A stretch of DNA of 64,000 nucleotides from Microcosmobacter sp040493455. GTDB taxonomy: Bacteria; Bacteroidota; Bacteroidia; Flavobacteriales; Flavobacteriaceae. Location: NCBI RefSeq assembly GCF_040493455.1, contig NZ_JANFDA010000002.1, positions 372,001-436,000 on the forward strand, written 5' to 3'. The position numbers and the translations under genes were made by a program. The notes under the pieces were generated by a model. That model searched no databases. It was not told the origin of the DNA and saw only the letters and a program-made list of their open reading frames with translations. Of the stretch, positions 33,645 through 42,786 are shown in pieces (position 1 is the first letter of the stretch; each line of letters opens with the position of its first letter).

Positions 33645-34412
33645 TTATTTAGTGTTTTCAGTATTGAAGTGAAATATTGAAAGAATAATGTATACAATAA
33701 TAATTACTGGGATTGCCATAAACTGAAGCGTCGCTAATAGAATTGCACTCGCTACAACAAGTATATAGCGCCACATATTGGTCTTAAGGTCCCAGGTTTT
33801 GAATTTTAATGCTACAAGCTTGATGTTTGAATTCAATAAGTAGCAGCTTACCAAAGTCAATCCGATTAAGAACCACTGATTCAAGATTAAAGAGGTAGCT
33901 ATTTCATTATTTTGAAACTCTAACACTAAAGGCAATGCTATAATCATCAGTGTATTTGCAGGCACTGGTAAGCCTTTGAAATAATCTTGCTGGTCTTCAT
34001 CAATATTAAACTTAGCCAGTCGATAAGCTGATGCAAGAGTAATAAAGAACCCTATTAATGGTAATATTGGCAATCTAAACCCTGACCAATCAAAACTTGA
34101 AGTTGACCATTCAGCATTTAGCATTGTTACATCAGATGAATTACTCGCAATTAATAAAAGCTTATACATTATAACACCTGGAACTACGCCACTCGTCACC
34201 AAATCGGCTAAAGAATCTAACTGAATACCTAAAGGGCTTTGTGCCTTAAGCAATCTGGCCAGTAAACCATCAAAAAAGTCGAAGAAAATACCCAAACACA
34301 CAAAGAATGCTGCAGCAACAAAATTATTGTTTACAGCAAACACCATGGCAATACAGCCACTCAATAAATTCAATAAAGTAACAAGGTTTGGAATCTGCTT
34401 GGTTAAAGACAT
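33645..34412 (-). CDS. pssA: CDP-alcohol phosphatidyltransferase, probable phosphatidylserine synthase
   Basis: A 255-residue membrane enzyme with about eight helices. The family motif D-G-x2-A-R-x8-G-x3-D-x3-D is complete: Asp48, Gly49, Ala52, Arg53, Gly62, Asp66, Asp70, within FDGLLARLLKAQSPLGIQLD. The start SLTKQIPNLVTLLNLLSGC is typical of type II CDP-diacylglycerol-serine O-phosphatidyltransferase, the step toward phosphatidylethanolamine. The alcohol cannot be proven from sequence. First gene of an operon with the TerC-like gene; divergent from the PorV2 gene. Confidence 0.88.
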   Translation of the reverse strand: MSLTKQIPNLVTLLNLLSGCIAMVFAVNNNFVAAAFFVCLGIFFDFFDGLLARLLKAQSPLGIQLDSLADLVTSGVVPGVIMYKLLLIASNSSDVTMLNAEWSTSSFDWSGFRLPILPLIGFFITLASAYRLAKFNIDEDQQDYFKGLPVPANTLMIIALPLVLEFQNNEIATSLILNQWFLIGLTLVSCYLLNSNIKLVALKFKTWDLKTNMWRYILVVASAILLATLQFMAIPVIIIVYIILSIFHFNTENTK

Positions 34413-34460
34413 TAAAATAATTTGTGTAAAAATATAAAAGTCTTACGTCTAATTATAAAA

Positions 34461-34516
34461 AAGATGCAATATCTAAAGCAATTTATAGTTTAATAGAAAG
34501 AAAAATATTGTGCATC
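34461..34516 (+). repeat. Inverted repeat over the porV2 promoter region
   Basis: AAGATGC-AATAT (34461-34472) is the inverse of ATATT-GT-GCATCTT (34505-34518), broken by a 2-base bulge. The right arm merges with a -7-like element ending in TTTG at 34520. It may be an operator or a leader hairpin. Confidence 0.35.
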
Positions 34517-34534
34517 TTTGTAAAAATTTTGCTA

Positions 34535-35608
34535 TTGAAAACAAATCTATTCATTGTACTAGCTTTTGTAACGCTTATTAGCACAGCTCAAACCACCAGA
34601 AAATACTCTAACGAATTCATGAATATTGGTGTGGATGCTGCGGCACTTGGTATGAGTAATGCAGTAGTTTCGCAAACAGGTGATGTTAATTCTGGTTATT
34701 GGAATCCTGCTGGTTTAATTAATATGGAGGATAACCAAATAGCGTTGATGCACTCAAGCTATTTCGCAAATATTGCCAACTATAACTATGCTGCTTTTGG
34801 AATGCCTTTGGACGATCAAAGCGCAGTTGCTGTATCGCTAATACGATTTGGTGTTGATGATATCTTGGATACTACACAATTGATAGATGACCAAGGTAAT
34901 ATCAATTTTGACCGTGTAAGTACATTTTCTACAGCAGATTATGGCCTCACCTTCTCCTACTCTAGAAAACTACTCCTAAAAGAGGGCTTGAGCTATGGTA
35001 TTAATGCCAAAGTTATAAGACGTATTATTGGAGATTTTGCCAATTCATGGGGATTTGGCCTCGATGCTGGTATACAATATCACAGTCAAAGCGATTGGAA
35101 GTTTGGAATCATGGCAAGAGATATCACAACAACATACAATTCTTGGTCTATTGATGAAGGCAAATTTGAGCAAATCAGCGGTGCGATTGATGGTCAAAAC
35201 CAAGAATTGCCAGAAACTACTGAGATTACCATTCCGAAGTTACAAATAGGTGTTTCTAAAAAATGGATTTTCCACTATGATTACTCACTGGAAGCAGCAA
35301 TGAATCTTAATGTTCGTTTTGCTGAAAACAACGATATTATTTCTACATCTTTTGCGAGTATCAATCCAGCTTTAGGATTTGAATTTGGATATATCGATTT
35401 GGTCTACCTAAGAGGTGGTGTTGGTAATTTTCAAAATGAATTGCAAATAGATAATTCTGAAGAGCTTACATTTCAACCTACATTTGGTGTTGGTTTTAAG
35501 TATAAAGGAATACATATAGACTATGCATTTACAGATATTGGTGACCAAAGTGCTGCCTTGTATTCTAATGTATTCTCACTAAAATTGGATTTCAGTATCT
35601 TTAGGTAG
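34535..35608 (+). CDS. porV2: PorV/PorQ family outer-membrane protein (PorV2-like)
   Basis: About 357 residues from a TTG at 34535, which gives a clean signal peptide (KTNLFIVLAFVTLISTAQ). The frame is open to another TTG at 34508, but this overlaps the promoter-like TGCATCTTTG. EFMNIGVDAAALGMSNAVV and VNSGYWNPAGLI at the N-terminus are the hallmark of the PorV/PorQ (FadL-like) barrels that attach type IX secretion products at the outer membrane; the rest alternates beta strands and ends in VFSLKLDFSIF. The PorV2 branch is common in Flavobacteriaceae and its role is inferred. It is followed after 8 bases by the DUF4105 gene. Confidence 0.82.
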   Translation: MKTNLFIVLAFVTLISTAQTTRKYSNEFMNIGVDAAALGMSNAVVSQTGDVNSGYWNPAGLINMEDNQIALMHSSYFANIANYNYAAFGMPLDDQSAVAVSLIRFGVDDILDTTQLIDDQGNINFDRVSTFSTADYGLTFSYSRKLLLKEGLSYGINAKVIRRIIGDFANSWGFGLDAGIQYHSQSDWKFGIMARDITTTYNSWSIDEGKFEQISGAIDGQNQELPETTEITIPKLQIGVSKKWIFHYDYSLEAAMNLNVRFAENNDIISTSFASINPALGFEFGYIDLVYLRGGVGNFQNELQIDNSEELTFQPTFGVGFKYKGIHIDYAFTDIGDQSAALYSNVFSLKLDFSIFR

Positions 35609-35616
35609 TTATTCTT

Positions 35617-36786
35617 ATGAAATTAAAACTACTATTTTACTCACTTTTACTTTCTGCTTTTCTTGGGTTTTCACAAGAATTACAACTATCAGAATCTGCG
35701 CAGATAAGTGTATTGACTATTGGTTCTGGAGATAATCTTAATGATGCTTTTGGGCACAATGCTTTCAGAATAAAAGATCCAAGTCTTGCCCTAGACGTGA
35801 CATATGGATATGGCGGTTATGATTTTGACACGCCCAACTTTTACCTCAAGTTTGCTCAGGGAAAATTAGAATACTTAATAACCAGACATAGTTTTAGTGA
35901 ATTCTACAGGACCTATGTCTATTTTAATAGATCCATTAAGGAGCAGGTGCTCAACCTCACGCAAGCGCAAAAGCAAACCTTATACAATGCTTTAGTTGAA
36001 AACTATAAACCTGAAAACAGAGGGTATCTTTATGACTTCTTCTTTGATAACTGTGCTACTAGAATTAGGGATGTTGTACAAAGTGCAACGAATAATTCCG
36101 TAACATTTAATATTCCTGAAGACGTTGGAGAAAAAACCTTTAGAGATTTGATTTATGAGCATGTTGGCAAGAATTCTTGGGGAAGCTTTGGCATAGACTT
36201 GTGCCTTGGTTCTGTGATTGATAGAAAAGCAACTCCAGATGAGTATATGTTCTTACCGAGTTATATTCATGAATTCTTTGAAGGTGCAACACTAAGTAAT
36301 GGCGAACGTCTTGTTTCAGAAAATCGTGTACTCTATTCCGCAGAAGAGAATAAATACTCCGAAGGTTTTATAGTTAGCCCGCTAATTGTTATAGGATTAA
36401 TTAGTCTCTTAATACTTTGGGTAACTTATAGAAACTATCAAAAACAAAAAAGAAGTAAGTGGTTAGACATCGCTATATTTTCAATCACTGGTCTAATCGG
36501 AATCTTCTTGCTATTACTTTGGTTTGCTACGGATCATTCTGGTACTGCTCAAAATTATAATTTGCTTTGGGCATTTCCTTTAAACCTGATATTATTAGCA
36601 CCACTGATTAAAACACAGTCTAAACCTTGGGTAAGACGCTATTTAAAGTTTTTAGTGATTTCACTCGTGCTACTGACCTTCCATTGGATGATGGGAATTC
36701 AAGTCTATGCGTTGACTTTAATTCCATTACTACTCGCCATAGCAATACGATATATTTACCTTATTTCATTCCTGAAGAAAGCATAA
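35617..36786 (+). CDS. DUF4105 membrane protein; possible lipoprotein N-acyltransferase
   Basis: A 389-residue protein: signal peptide (ends FLGFSQ), a soluble DUF4105 domain (about 25-245) and four or five membrane helices (about 252-385). The domain has His47 in DAFGHNAFRI and Cys146 in FFFDNCATRIRD, a Cys/His pair like that of papain-fold NlpC/P60 enzymes. From memory, a DUF4105 membrane protein was reported as the Bacteroides lipoprotein N-acyltransferase Lnb; this match is by recollection and needs a search. If so, it would complete lipoprotein maturation at the outer face of the inner membrane. It is co-transcribed with porV2 and ends 4 bases before the convergent polysaccharide operon. 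Confidence 0.85.
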   Translation: MKLKLLFYSLLLSAFLGFSQELQLSESAQISVLTIGSGDNLNDAFGHNAFRIKDPSLALDVTYGYGGYDFDTPNFYLKFAQGKLEYLITRHSFSEFYRTYVYFNRSIKEQVLNLTQAQKQTLYNALVENYKPENRGYLYDFFFDNCATRIRDVVQSATNNSVTFNIPEDVGEKTFRDLIYEHVGKNSWGSFGIDLCLGSVIDRKATPDEYMFLPSYIHEFFEGATLSNGERLVSENRVLYSAEENKYSEGFIVSPLIVIGLISLLILWVTYRNYQKQKRSKWLDIAIFSITGLIGIFLLLLWFATDHSGTAQNYNLLWAFPLNLILLAPLIKTQSKPWVRRYLKFLVISLVLLTFHWMMGIQVYALTLIPLLLAIAIRYIYLISFLKKA

Positions 36787-36790
36787 AACC

Positions 36791-38185
36791 TTACTGTCCT
36801 CTATAGTAAAGTATTGTACTAAGCGTTTTGACGAAGATGTTCAAATCTAAGAAAACGCTTCTATGCTTAATGTAGTAGAGATCGTATTGAAGCTTTGTTA
36901 GGCTATCCTCTACAGAAGAGCCATAACGCGTTTTTACCTGTGCCCAACCTGTAAGCCCTGGTTTCACAATATGTCTAGTTTCATAGAAAGGTATAATTCT
37001 AGACAATTCATTAACGAAAAAAGGACGCTCTGGTCTTGGGCCGATGATACTCATATCACCTTTAAGAACATTAATAAACTGAGGGATTTCATCTAAACGG
37101 GAACGTCTTAAAAATTTTCCAAAAGCAGTAACTCTAGAGTCATTTTTTTCTGCCCACTTAGCACCATTCTGTTCAGCATTCTTTACCATGGTTCTCAGTT
37201 TTATGATATTAAACTGTTTTCCATGTTTGCCTATACGGTGTTGCATGTATAGTAAGCTTCCCTTATTGCCAACTAAATTACCTAAAATGATTATCGGAGA
37301 GATCACAAGACCAAAGGCTAATCCCAGAACTGAAAATACAATATCGAATAATCGGTGGAAAAAGAGGTACAGCTTGTTTTGATTACTTCGACTAAAAGGA
37401 AAGTATTTATAAAAATCTTTCCCTACAAATTGAATCGGCACTCTATATGTAAGTTCTTCATATACTTGAGTATATTCTCGTATGGTGAAACCTTTCTCTA
37501 ATAATGAAATAAGATTGTGATATACATCTGGTGTAATCGTTTCAGGATTAAGGCTAGCAACTAATATCTCAGAGATACGCTCTCCTTGTATTACCTCTAA
37601 AAGTTTTTCTGAATTAAACTCTTTCAGCCCTTTAAACTTTACGGCTTCATCAGCTTCGGATTCAGCATTTATAAACCCAATAATCTTATAATTTGGATCA
37701 GCTACATTAAGTGCATTAACGATTTGATCTATATTGGAAATTTCACCTACTAGCAGTACACGTTTATAAAACCTCGGGGATTGAATAAATGTAATATAAG
37801 CGACTCGCCATAGAAATATCATAACTATAACTGCAAAATACAAGTAGATAATCTGCAGTCTGTTTTCTGGTAAAAATGGTGTAATAACTGGTGTTAATAG
37901 ATAGGTTAGCACAGTTAACGATGCTGTTAGTACAACATTCTTAAAGGTTACATCTATTTTACTAGCCTGAAGTAAATCGTAAAGTTCAAAAATAGTCCCA
38001 AACACAGAAAGATACACAATCAACACGATGAGTTGAAGTGTATTTTCAGAAGCTATGGTTATATAATCGAAGTCGAAACAGAGCTCCAATAGGTATAGTC
38101 CTAAGAATACGAAAAGTATATCTATTAATCGTAATAGAATCTTTCGTTCAGAAACTTCGAAATGAATTCCTTTTTTGGCACTCAT
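36791..38185 (-). CDS. Polyprenyl glycosylphosphotransferase (WbaP/WcaJ-like)
   Basis: A 464-residue initiating enzyme. Four N-terminal helices (about 14-130), a nucleotide-fold-like middle domain (VLLVGEISNIDQIV, about 143-156) and a C-terminal catalytic domain with one more helix (FHRLFDIVFSVLGLAFG, about 271-287), then YMQHRIGKHGKQFNIIKLRTM-type and RRSRLDEIPQFINVLKGDMS motifs. It moves a sugar phosphate from a nucleotide sugar to undecaprenyl phosphate, starting a surface glycan. It is the last gene of the minus-strand locus, 37 bases after the GT4 gene, so the first step is encoded last. The sugar is unknown. Confidence 0.94.
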   Translation of the reverse strand: MSAKKGIHFEVSERKILLRLIDILFVFLGLYLLELCFDFDYITIASENTLQLIVLIVYLSVFGTIFELYDLLQASKIDVTFKNVVLTASLTVLTYLLTPVITPFLPENRLQIIYLYFAVIVMIFLWRVAYITFIQSPRFYKRVLLVGEISNIDQIVNALNVADPNYKIIGFINAESEADEAVKFKGLKEFNSEKLLEVIQGERISEILVASLNPETITPDVYHNLISLLEKGFTIREYTQVYEELTYRVPIQFVGKDFYKYFPFSRSNQNKLYLFFHRLFDIVFSVLGLAFGLVISPIIILGNLVGNKGSLLYMQHRIGKHGKQFNIIKLRTMVKNAEQNGAKWAEKNDSRVTAFGKFLRRSRLDEIPQFINVLKGDMSIIGPRPERPFFVNELSRIIPFYETRHIVKPGLTGWAQVKTRYGSSVEDSLTKLQYDLYYIKHRSVFLDLNIFVKTLSTILYYRGQ

Positions 38186-38222
38186 AGTAGCTAGTTAGAT
38201 GCTAAATATAATAACTACAAAA

Positions 38223-39239
38223 CTATTTTAAGACTTCGAACCATTGCTTTTTCACAATATCCCAATCAAATTGTTCAACTTTTTCTCTTGCATTCGCAGC
38301 TAGTCTTTTCCTCAATGATTCATCTTCTATAATAGATATTACAGCATCGACCATTATTTCAGGGTTGTTAGGCTCCACCAATAGTCCATCAGCACCATTC
38401 TCTATAAGATAAGGTATGCCTCCTACATTAGTCGAAACTATTGGTAACCCCAAAGCCATAGCCTCAATGACACTCACAGGCATGTTGTCGAAATTTGTAG
38501 TATTTATAAAGATATTATAGTTCTCAGATAATTCTATCCATTTTTCTTTAGCAAGCTTCCCAGTGAACTCTACGTCCAGGTCTAGACTAGCAGCTAGGTC
38601 TTTCACCTCAGATAAACTGCCATCACTATCGGGTCCTACCATACATAAGCTAGCATCATAATTACTTTCCTTCAATAGTTTTAGAACATGAATAGCCATA
38701 GAAGGGTTGTATATTTTTGAAAATGATCTTACCCAAAGTAGTTTGATACTTTTATCGGTACGTTCAAAATATTTATAATTTTTAATTTCAATAGTATTTG
38801 GTATGAATGCTACATTTTTATACCCAAACTTCTTGAATGATTCTAACAAATAAATTGACGGTGACACATTTTTGAACGAATTAGAGAAAATCAACTTACA
38901 TAGTGAAGGATTCTTCTCTAGTCTATTGGGAAGGTTACCGCCATTCAAACTTGGAACATAATCAAGTCTCAAAAATCTACATAATTGACTTATGATTAGT
39001 GCATAATAGAAGTTCTGAGTGCTATATGTATCAATTATTACTATATCTACTTTTCGCCTTTTAGTAATTACTGCAGAAACCATATCGAGTAACCTCAATA
39101 ACTTATTCACTTTGTTTGAAGATAAGTATACAATAATCCCTTCTCCAGCAAAAAGAGCTCCTAAAGATTGAATAGACGATATGTTGCTATTCTTATGATT
39201 TAAGTTGTTTCCTATATATAGGACTCTTTTCATTGACAA
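38223..39239 (-). CDS. Glycosyltransferase family 4
   Basis: A 338-residue GT-B enzyme. MKRVLYIGNNLNHKNSNIS opens the N-lobe, LLWVRSFSKIYNPSMAIHVL near 168-187 begins the C-lobe, and NMPVSVIEAMALGLPIVSTN near 257-276 is the GT4 E-x7-E motif. It adds a sugar to the growing lipid-linked glycan in the cytoplasm. The 47-base overlap with the upstream O-antigen ligase gene is the longest in the locus; both proteins are whole, and the second Met (39233) shortens the overlap only slightly. The next gene is the glycosylphosphotransferase. Confidence 0.92.
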   Translation of the reverse strand: MSMKRVLYIGNNLNHKNSNISSIQSLGALFAGEGIIVYLSSNKVNKLLRLLDMVSAVITKRRKVDIVIIDTYSTQNFYYALIISQLCRFLRLDYVPSLNGGNLPNRLEKNPSLCKLIFSNSFKNVSPSIYLLESFKKFGYKNVAFIPNTIEIKNYKYFERTDKSIKLLWVRSFSKIYNPSMAIHVLKLLKESNYDASLCMVGPDSDGSLSEVKDLAASLDLDVEFTGKLAKEKWIELSENYNIFINTTNFDNMPVSVIEAMALGLPIVSTNVGGIPYLIENGADGLLVEPNNPEIMVDAVISIIEDESLRKRLAANAREKVEQFDWDIVKKQWFEVLK

Positions 39240-40551
39240 CGTTGATTAATGTTAGTGCATATAAAAATGCAGGTGCAGCGATACGCATTCCTGAATGATT
39301 TATCGTGGCAAACCAAAAACAGAAGAAGGCATAAAAATAATAGTTCCGCTTATTAGAAGTCCGGAATGCTAGTGGTTTTATGAATAAAATCGTAATGATC
39401 ACAAATCCTAAAAACCCATGTTCAGAAAGTAATCGACCTACTTCATTATGAGAGGGTAATTCTGAGCCTCTTCGCTCTACTCTTATATCCTTAACTCTAC
39501 TCGCTCCAATACCCAAAAAGGGACTATCCAAGAACCCCTCTATTTCTTCCATAAACAGATTCCACCTACCTGTAGTGAGATCTTGTTTGTCTCTCCCTAG
39601 TTTATCTTGATTTGCATAACGTTTATCAATCAATCCGTCAGTTTGACTACTACTAACCAACCAAGTAGCAGCTATTCCGATCATAAAGATGAAAAAAGTA
39701 ACAACTATCTCGTTCTTTCTCCTCTCGCTAGAGATCATGAAAATTGTAAATAAAAAGGCGGCTGTTACAATAATTGCAGCAAACACCCCTCCTCTACTAA
39801 AAGTAACAAAGGCACGGAAAGTCATAGCTGCAAGGATTATAATGTTCAAAACCTTGAGGAACAAACTTGGTGACTTCATAAAAATTCTAACCACCATGAC
39901 AAACATACCCAAGCCCAGTGCTGTAGACACCTGGTTTGGTCCAAATCCACCACTAGTAGCAGCATTAGATGCTGTTCCAGAGAGTCTGTCTTTAATACTT
40001 GGATTATACAAAAACAGATATGTGGTTAATGTTATCGTTGGTAATGCGATGTACAGAATTAAATCATACAAGTCTTTTCGGGTGACTTTACGGTCATAAC
40101 AGAATAAGGCTGCAATTCCTAAGCATAAAGGTCCACTGAGTACGAAAGCTATATTAGTTCTAAAATTTGCTGTATAACTCAAAGAGGTTGACGCAACTAT
40201 TATTGATGGCACTAATGCTATGAGATAAATAAAATATGGATAGCCTTTACCTGAAAGCCCCTTAAAGAACATCCCCATAAGCATGTAAATGATAACGAGA
40301 TATTTGGTTGCTTCATAAGATATACCTCCTTTGGTCATCCTAAACAACACCTCAGCACCCGTAAAATAAGCACACGCTAAAAGTATCTCGCGAGTTTTTC
40401 CAGCACTTGGCGCTACAATGATTCGCCCTGTAAAGTATACCATGAGAATAATGAAAAACACTCGAGCAACCACCTCACCAAATTGAAATAGCACAACTCC
40501 AATTATGATATGGAGTAATACAAGCGCTATATATTTCTGGTTTTCAATCAT
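39193..40551 (-). CDS. O-antigen ligase/polymerase (WaaL/Wzy-like)
   Basis: A 452-residue membrane protein with about 11-12 helices. A large loop near 305-380 holds RWNLFMEEIEGFLDSPFLG and SHNEVGRLLSEHGFLGFV, the Wzy_C signature with the conserved Arg and His used by O-antigen ligases and related polymerases. It either polymerises repeat units or ligates the finished chain to an acceptor on the outer face. Which of the two cannot be read from the sequence. It is embedded between glycosyltransferases, overlapping both neighbours (8 and 47 bases). Confidence 0.9.
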   Translation of the reverse strand: MIENQKYIALVLLHIIIGVVLFQFGEVVARVFFIILMVYFTGRIIVAPSAGKTREILLACAYFTGAEVLFRMTKGGISYEATKYLVIIYMLMGMFFKGLSGKGYPYFIYLIALVPSIIVASTSLSYTANFRTNIAFVLSGPLCLGIAALFCYDRKVTRKDLYDLILYIALPTITLTTYLFLYNPSIKDRLSGTASNAATSGGFGPNQVSTALGLGMFVMVVRIFMKSPSLFLKVLNIIILAAMTFRAFVTFSRGGVFAAIIVTAAFLFTIFMISSERRKNEIVVTFFIFMIGIAATWLVSSSQTDGLIDKRYANQDKLGRDKQDLTTGRWNLFMEEIEGFLDSPFLGIGASRVKDIRVERRGSELPSHNEVGRLLSEHGFLGFVIITILFIKPLAFRTSNKRNYYFYAFFCFWFATINHSGMRIAAPAFLYALTLINVVNEKSPIYRKQLKS

Positions 40552-41683
40552 TCTGAGCTACACAAAGTATATCATTCATTATACGATTATTATAATAATC
40601 ATAGGAAAACTTATCCACAAATTCTTCTCGAGTTTCAAAATATTGTAAATACTTCTCTTTAGACATTTCTAAAAAAGGTATCATTAAACCCCTAAGATTC
40701 TCTTCATTCAAAGGGTCTACAATACAGCCATTGTTATCAGAAATGTAATGTGTTATTGAAGAAATAGATGATACCACAGGTATGCATCCAAAGTTATAGG
40801 CTTCTGCAATAACCTTTGGAAACCCTTCTGATGCACTCGATGGCAAAAGGAACACTTGAGACGTTTTATAAATCTCAAAAACTTCTGATCTGGAGCGAAA
40901 TCCATGGAAAACAAAATCTACTCCAGATTTTGCAGCGATGTCTTCAAAATAATGTCGCTCTGGTCCATCCCCAACCATATGAATTGTTTTCACCAAATCC
41001 TTTTTTTCACGGTCTAGTAAGCTAAAAGCATTTATTATCCGTTCGACACCTTTTGGTCGTTCTAATCGACCTACAAAACAAAACGTGATTCCCTCATTAA
41101 GGTTTTTATGGTTTATAACCTTAAGCCCTTCTTCTATTTCATTGAGAGTCAAACAAGGATTTTCAAAAGAGAAACTATTCTCAGGTTGGTTTTCCCAATA
41201 CCCATTGATTGTTACTTTTCGGCTTTGTTGTTTTAGCATCCAACGTTGTAAGGCATAGCCCAATGGAGGGTTCTTTTGATTCCAATTACCTGCATATTTA
41301 TACCATCCTTTTTTCTTTGAGAAGATGGTAAAATAAGGAATGAGTACCACAGCAATTCCAGTTGGTGTTCTTAACTGAAATACATCCACCTTTTTGAGTG
41401 TAGCTTTTACAATTGATAATACCTTCGGGAAATTGGATACAATCTTTAGTTTCGAAGCAATAGTAGTTCCTCCTAAAGCCGGCAAAGGCACAAACTTTAT
41501 CTTACTTGAAGCATAAGGCAATGAACTTTCTGGAGCTTTTCCTTCATGCAGCATTGCCACATGATATATTTCATCGAATTTATCTAAAAGATGATTCAAC
41601 TCGTTAATTGTTGGTCCCCAACCAACGATGACGCCATCATCTGTTTTATAATGCTCGGTATGTGAAATAACACACAGTTTCAT
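40544..41683 (-). CDS. Glycosyltransferase family 4
   Basis: A 379-residue GT-B enzyme. MKLCVISHTEHYKTDDGVI and WGPTINELNHLL form the N-lobe loop, ITFCFVGRLERPKGVERII near 203-221 begins the C-lobe, and SSASEGFPKVIAEAYNFGCI near 285-304 is the nucleotide-sugar motif (EGFPKVIAEA, E-x7-E). It overlaps the ligase gene by 8 bases and the upstream GT4 by 4 (ATGA type). Donor unknown. Confidence 0.92.
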   Translation of the reverse strand: MKLCVISHTEHYKTDDGVIVGWGPTINELNHLLDKFDEIYHVAMLHEGKAPESSLPYASSKIKFVPLPALGGTTIASKLKIVSNFPKVLSIVKATLKKVDVFQLRTPTGIAVVLIPYFTIFSKKKGWYKYAGNWNQKNPPLGYALQRWMLKQQSRKVTINGYWENQPENSFSFENPCLTLNEIEEGLKVINHKNLNEGITFCFVGRLERPKGVERIINAFSLLDREKKDLVKTIHMVGDGPERHYFEDIAAKSGVDFVFHGFRSRSEVFEIYKTSQVFLLPSSASEGFPKVIAEAYNFGCIPVVSSISSITHYISDNNGCIVDPLNEENLRGLMIPFLEMSKEKYLQYFETREEFVDKFSYDYYNNRIMNDILCVAQND

Positions 41684-42786
41684 GCTGTAATAACTTCAAT
41701 ATAGTCTTTAATCACCTTACTCCATCGATGATGCTCTGCCCATTGCACAGAAGCTGATTTATAAGTTTCTTTATCCTTCAATATCGATTCGATTGCCGTA
41801 ATGAAAGATGCTTCATCTTCTGGCTTCATTAAAAAACCAGATGCTTCATTTTTAATGGCATCCTCAAGACCACATCCCAATGAACCTAGAGCTGGTAACC
41901 CAAAATAATTCGCTTCTATAACTGCGATTCCAAAACCTTCAACATCACCAGTTTTCGTTATGGAGCTAAGCATTACAAAGATATCTGTTGATTTATAAAA
42001 GTCTTCTAGCTCACCATGATCTACACTACCATGAAATGTAATATGGTCATCAACATTTAGTTGTTTTGCCAACTCTATAAATTCATCTTTTTGCGTTGGA
42101 AATCCAACGCAGTGGTAATGTGCGTCTGGAAATGATTCTAATAATTTTGACAAATGTCTTATCACATTATGTTGCCCTTTTCGGGAGGTAACGTTTCCTA
42201 CTGTAAGTAGCTTTGGGTAGCCTTTTAAATCTAAATTTGATACTTTATCCTTATTCCAATTTGTAGCATTAAAACCATTGCGTATAACATGCAAATCCTT
42301 CAATGGTAAGTGAGAAATCAATGATTTGGTGAAATGAGACACTGCTATTACGCTATCAAATCGTTTTAGTGCTGATTCTATTGATGACTTTAATAATTTC
42401 TTGGTGAAATTTACTTCTGAACCATGTGCAATTGCCAGAAATTTGCGTTTGTAAAACAAACTAGAAAACCCAACCAACCACAATGGAAACTTTCCTGATG
42501 CAATGATAACTTCATTTTGTCTTACTAATCTAAACAGTAGCAAGATTCTTTGTACATACATCAAAGTACGTATTTTTCGCAATGGTACACGATGTACTGT
42601 AAAGCCAGATTTGTTATCAAATGCTTCTTCTTCATCGCCTTTTGAACGCCTATCTGCTAATACTTCAACTTTAAAACCATTTAGTGATAACTGCTTTGCC
42701 AAATTGAACGCATGATTCCCTATCCCTCCAGGTAATGGTGGAAATTCTGATGTGAAGATCAATATGTTACTAATCGCTTTATTCAT
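41680..42786 (-). CDS. Glycosyltransferase family 4
   Basis: A 368-residue GT-B enzyme with textbook motifs: EFPPLPGGIGNHAFNLAKQL (N-lobe), LLTVGNVTSRKGQHNVIRHL (C-lobe start, about 193-212) and EGFGIAVIEANYFGLPALGS (E-x7-E, about 284-303). It resembles mannosyl/glucosyltransferases of the PimB-like GT4 group, but the donor cannot be told. Overlaps of 4 and 8 bases tie it to both neighbours. Confidence 0.93.
   Translation of the reverse strand: MNKAISNILIFTSEFPPLPGGIGNHAFNLAKQLSLNGFKVEVLADRRSKGDEEEAFDNKSGFTVHRVPLRKIRTLMYVQRILLLFRLVRQNEVIIASGKFPLWLVGFSSLFYKRKFLAIAHGSEVNFTKKLLKSSIESALKRFDSVIAVSHFTKSLISHLPLKDLHVIRNGFNATNWNKDKVSNLDLKGYPKLLTVGNVTSRKGQHNVIRHLSKLLESFPDAHYHCVGFPTQKDEFIELAKQLNVDDHITFHGSVDHGELEDFYKSTDIFVMLSSITKTGDVEGFGIAVIEANYFGLPALGSLGCGLEDAIKNEASGFLMKPEDEASFITAIESILKDKETYKSASVQWAEHHRWSKVIKDYIEVITA

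Noticed and set aside
39193..39239. 47-base overlap of O-antigen ligase and GT4 genes as a sign of frameshift
   Set aside because: Both proteins are complete at the ends with their family motifs; long overlaps occur in this locus.
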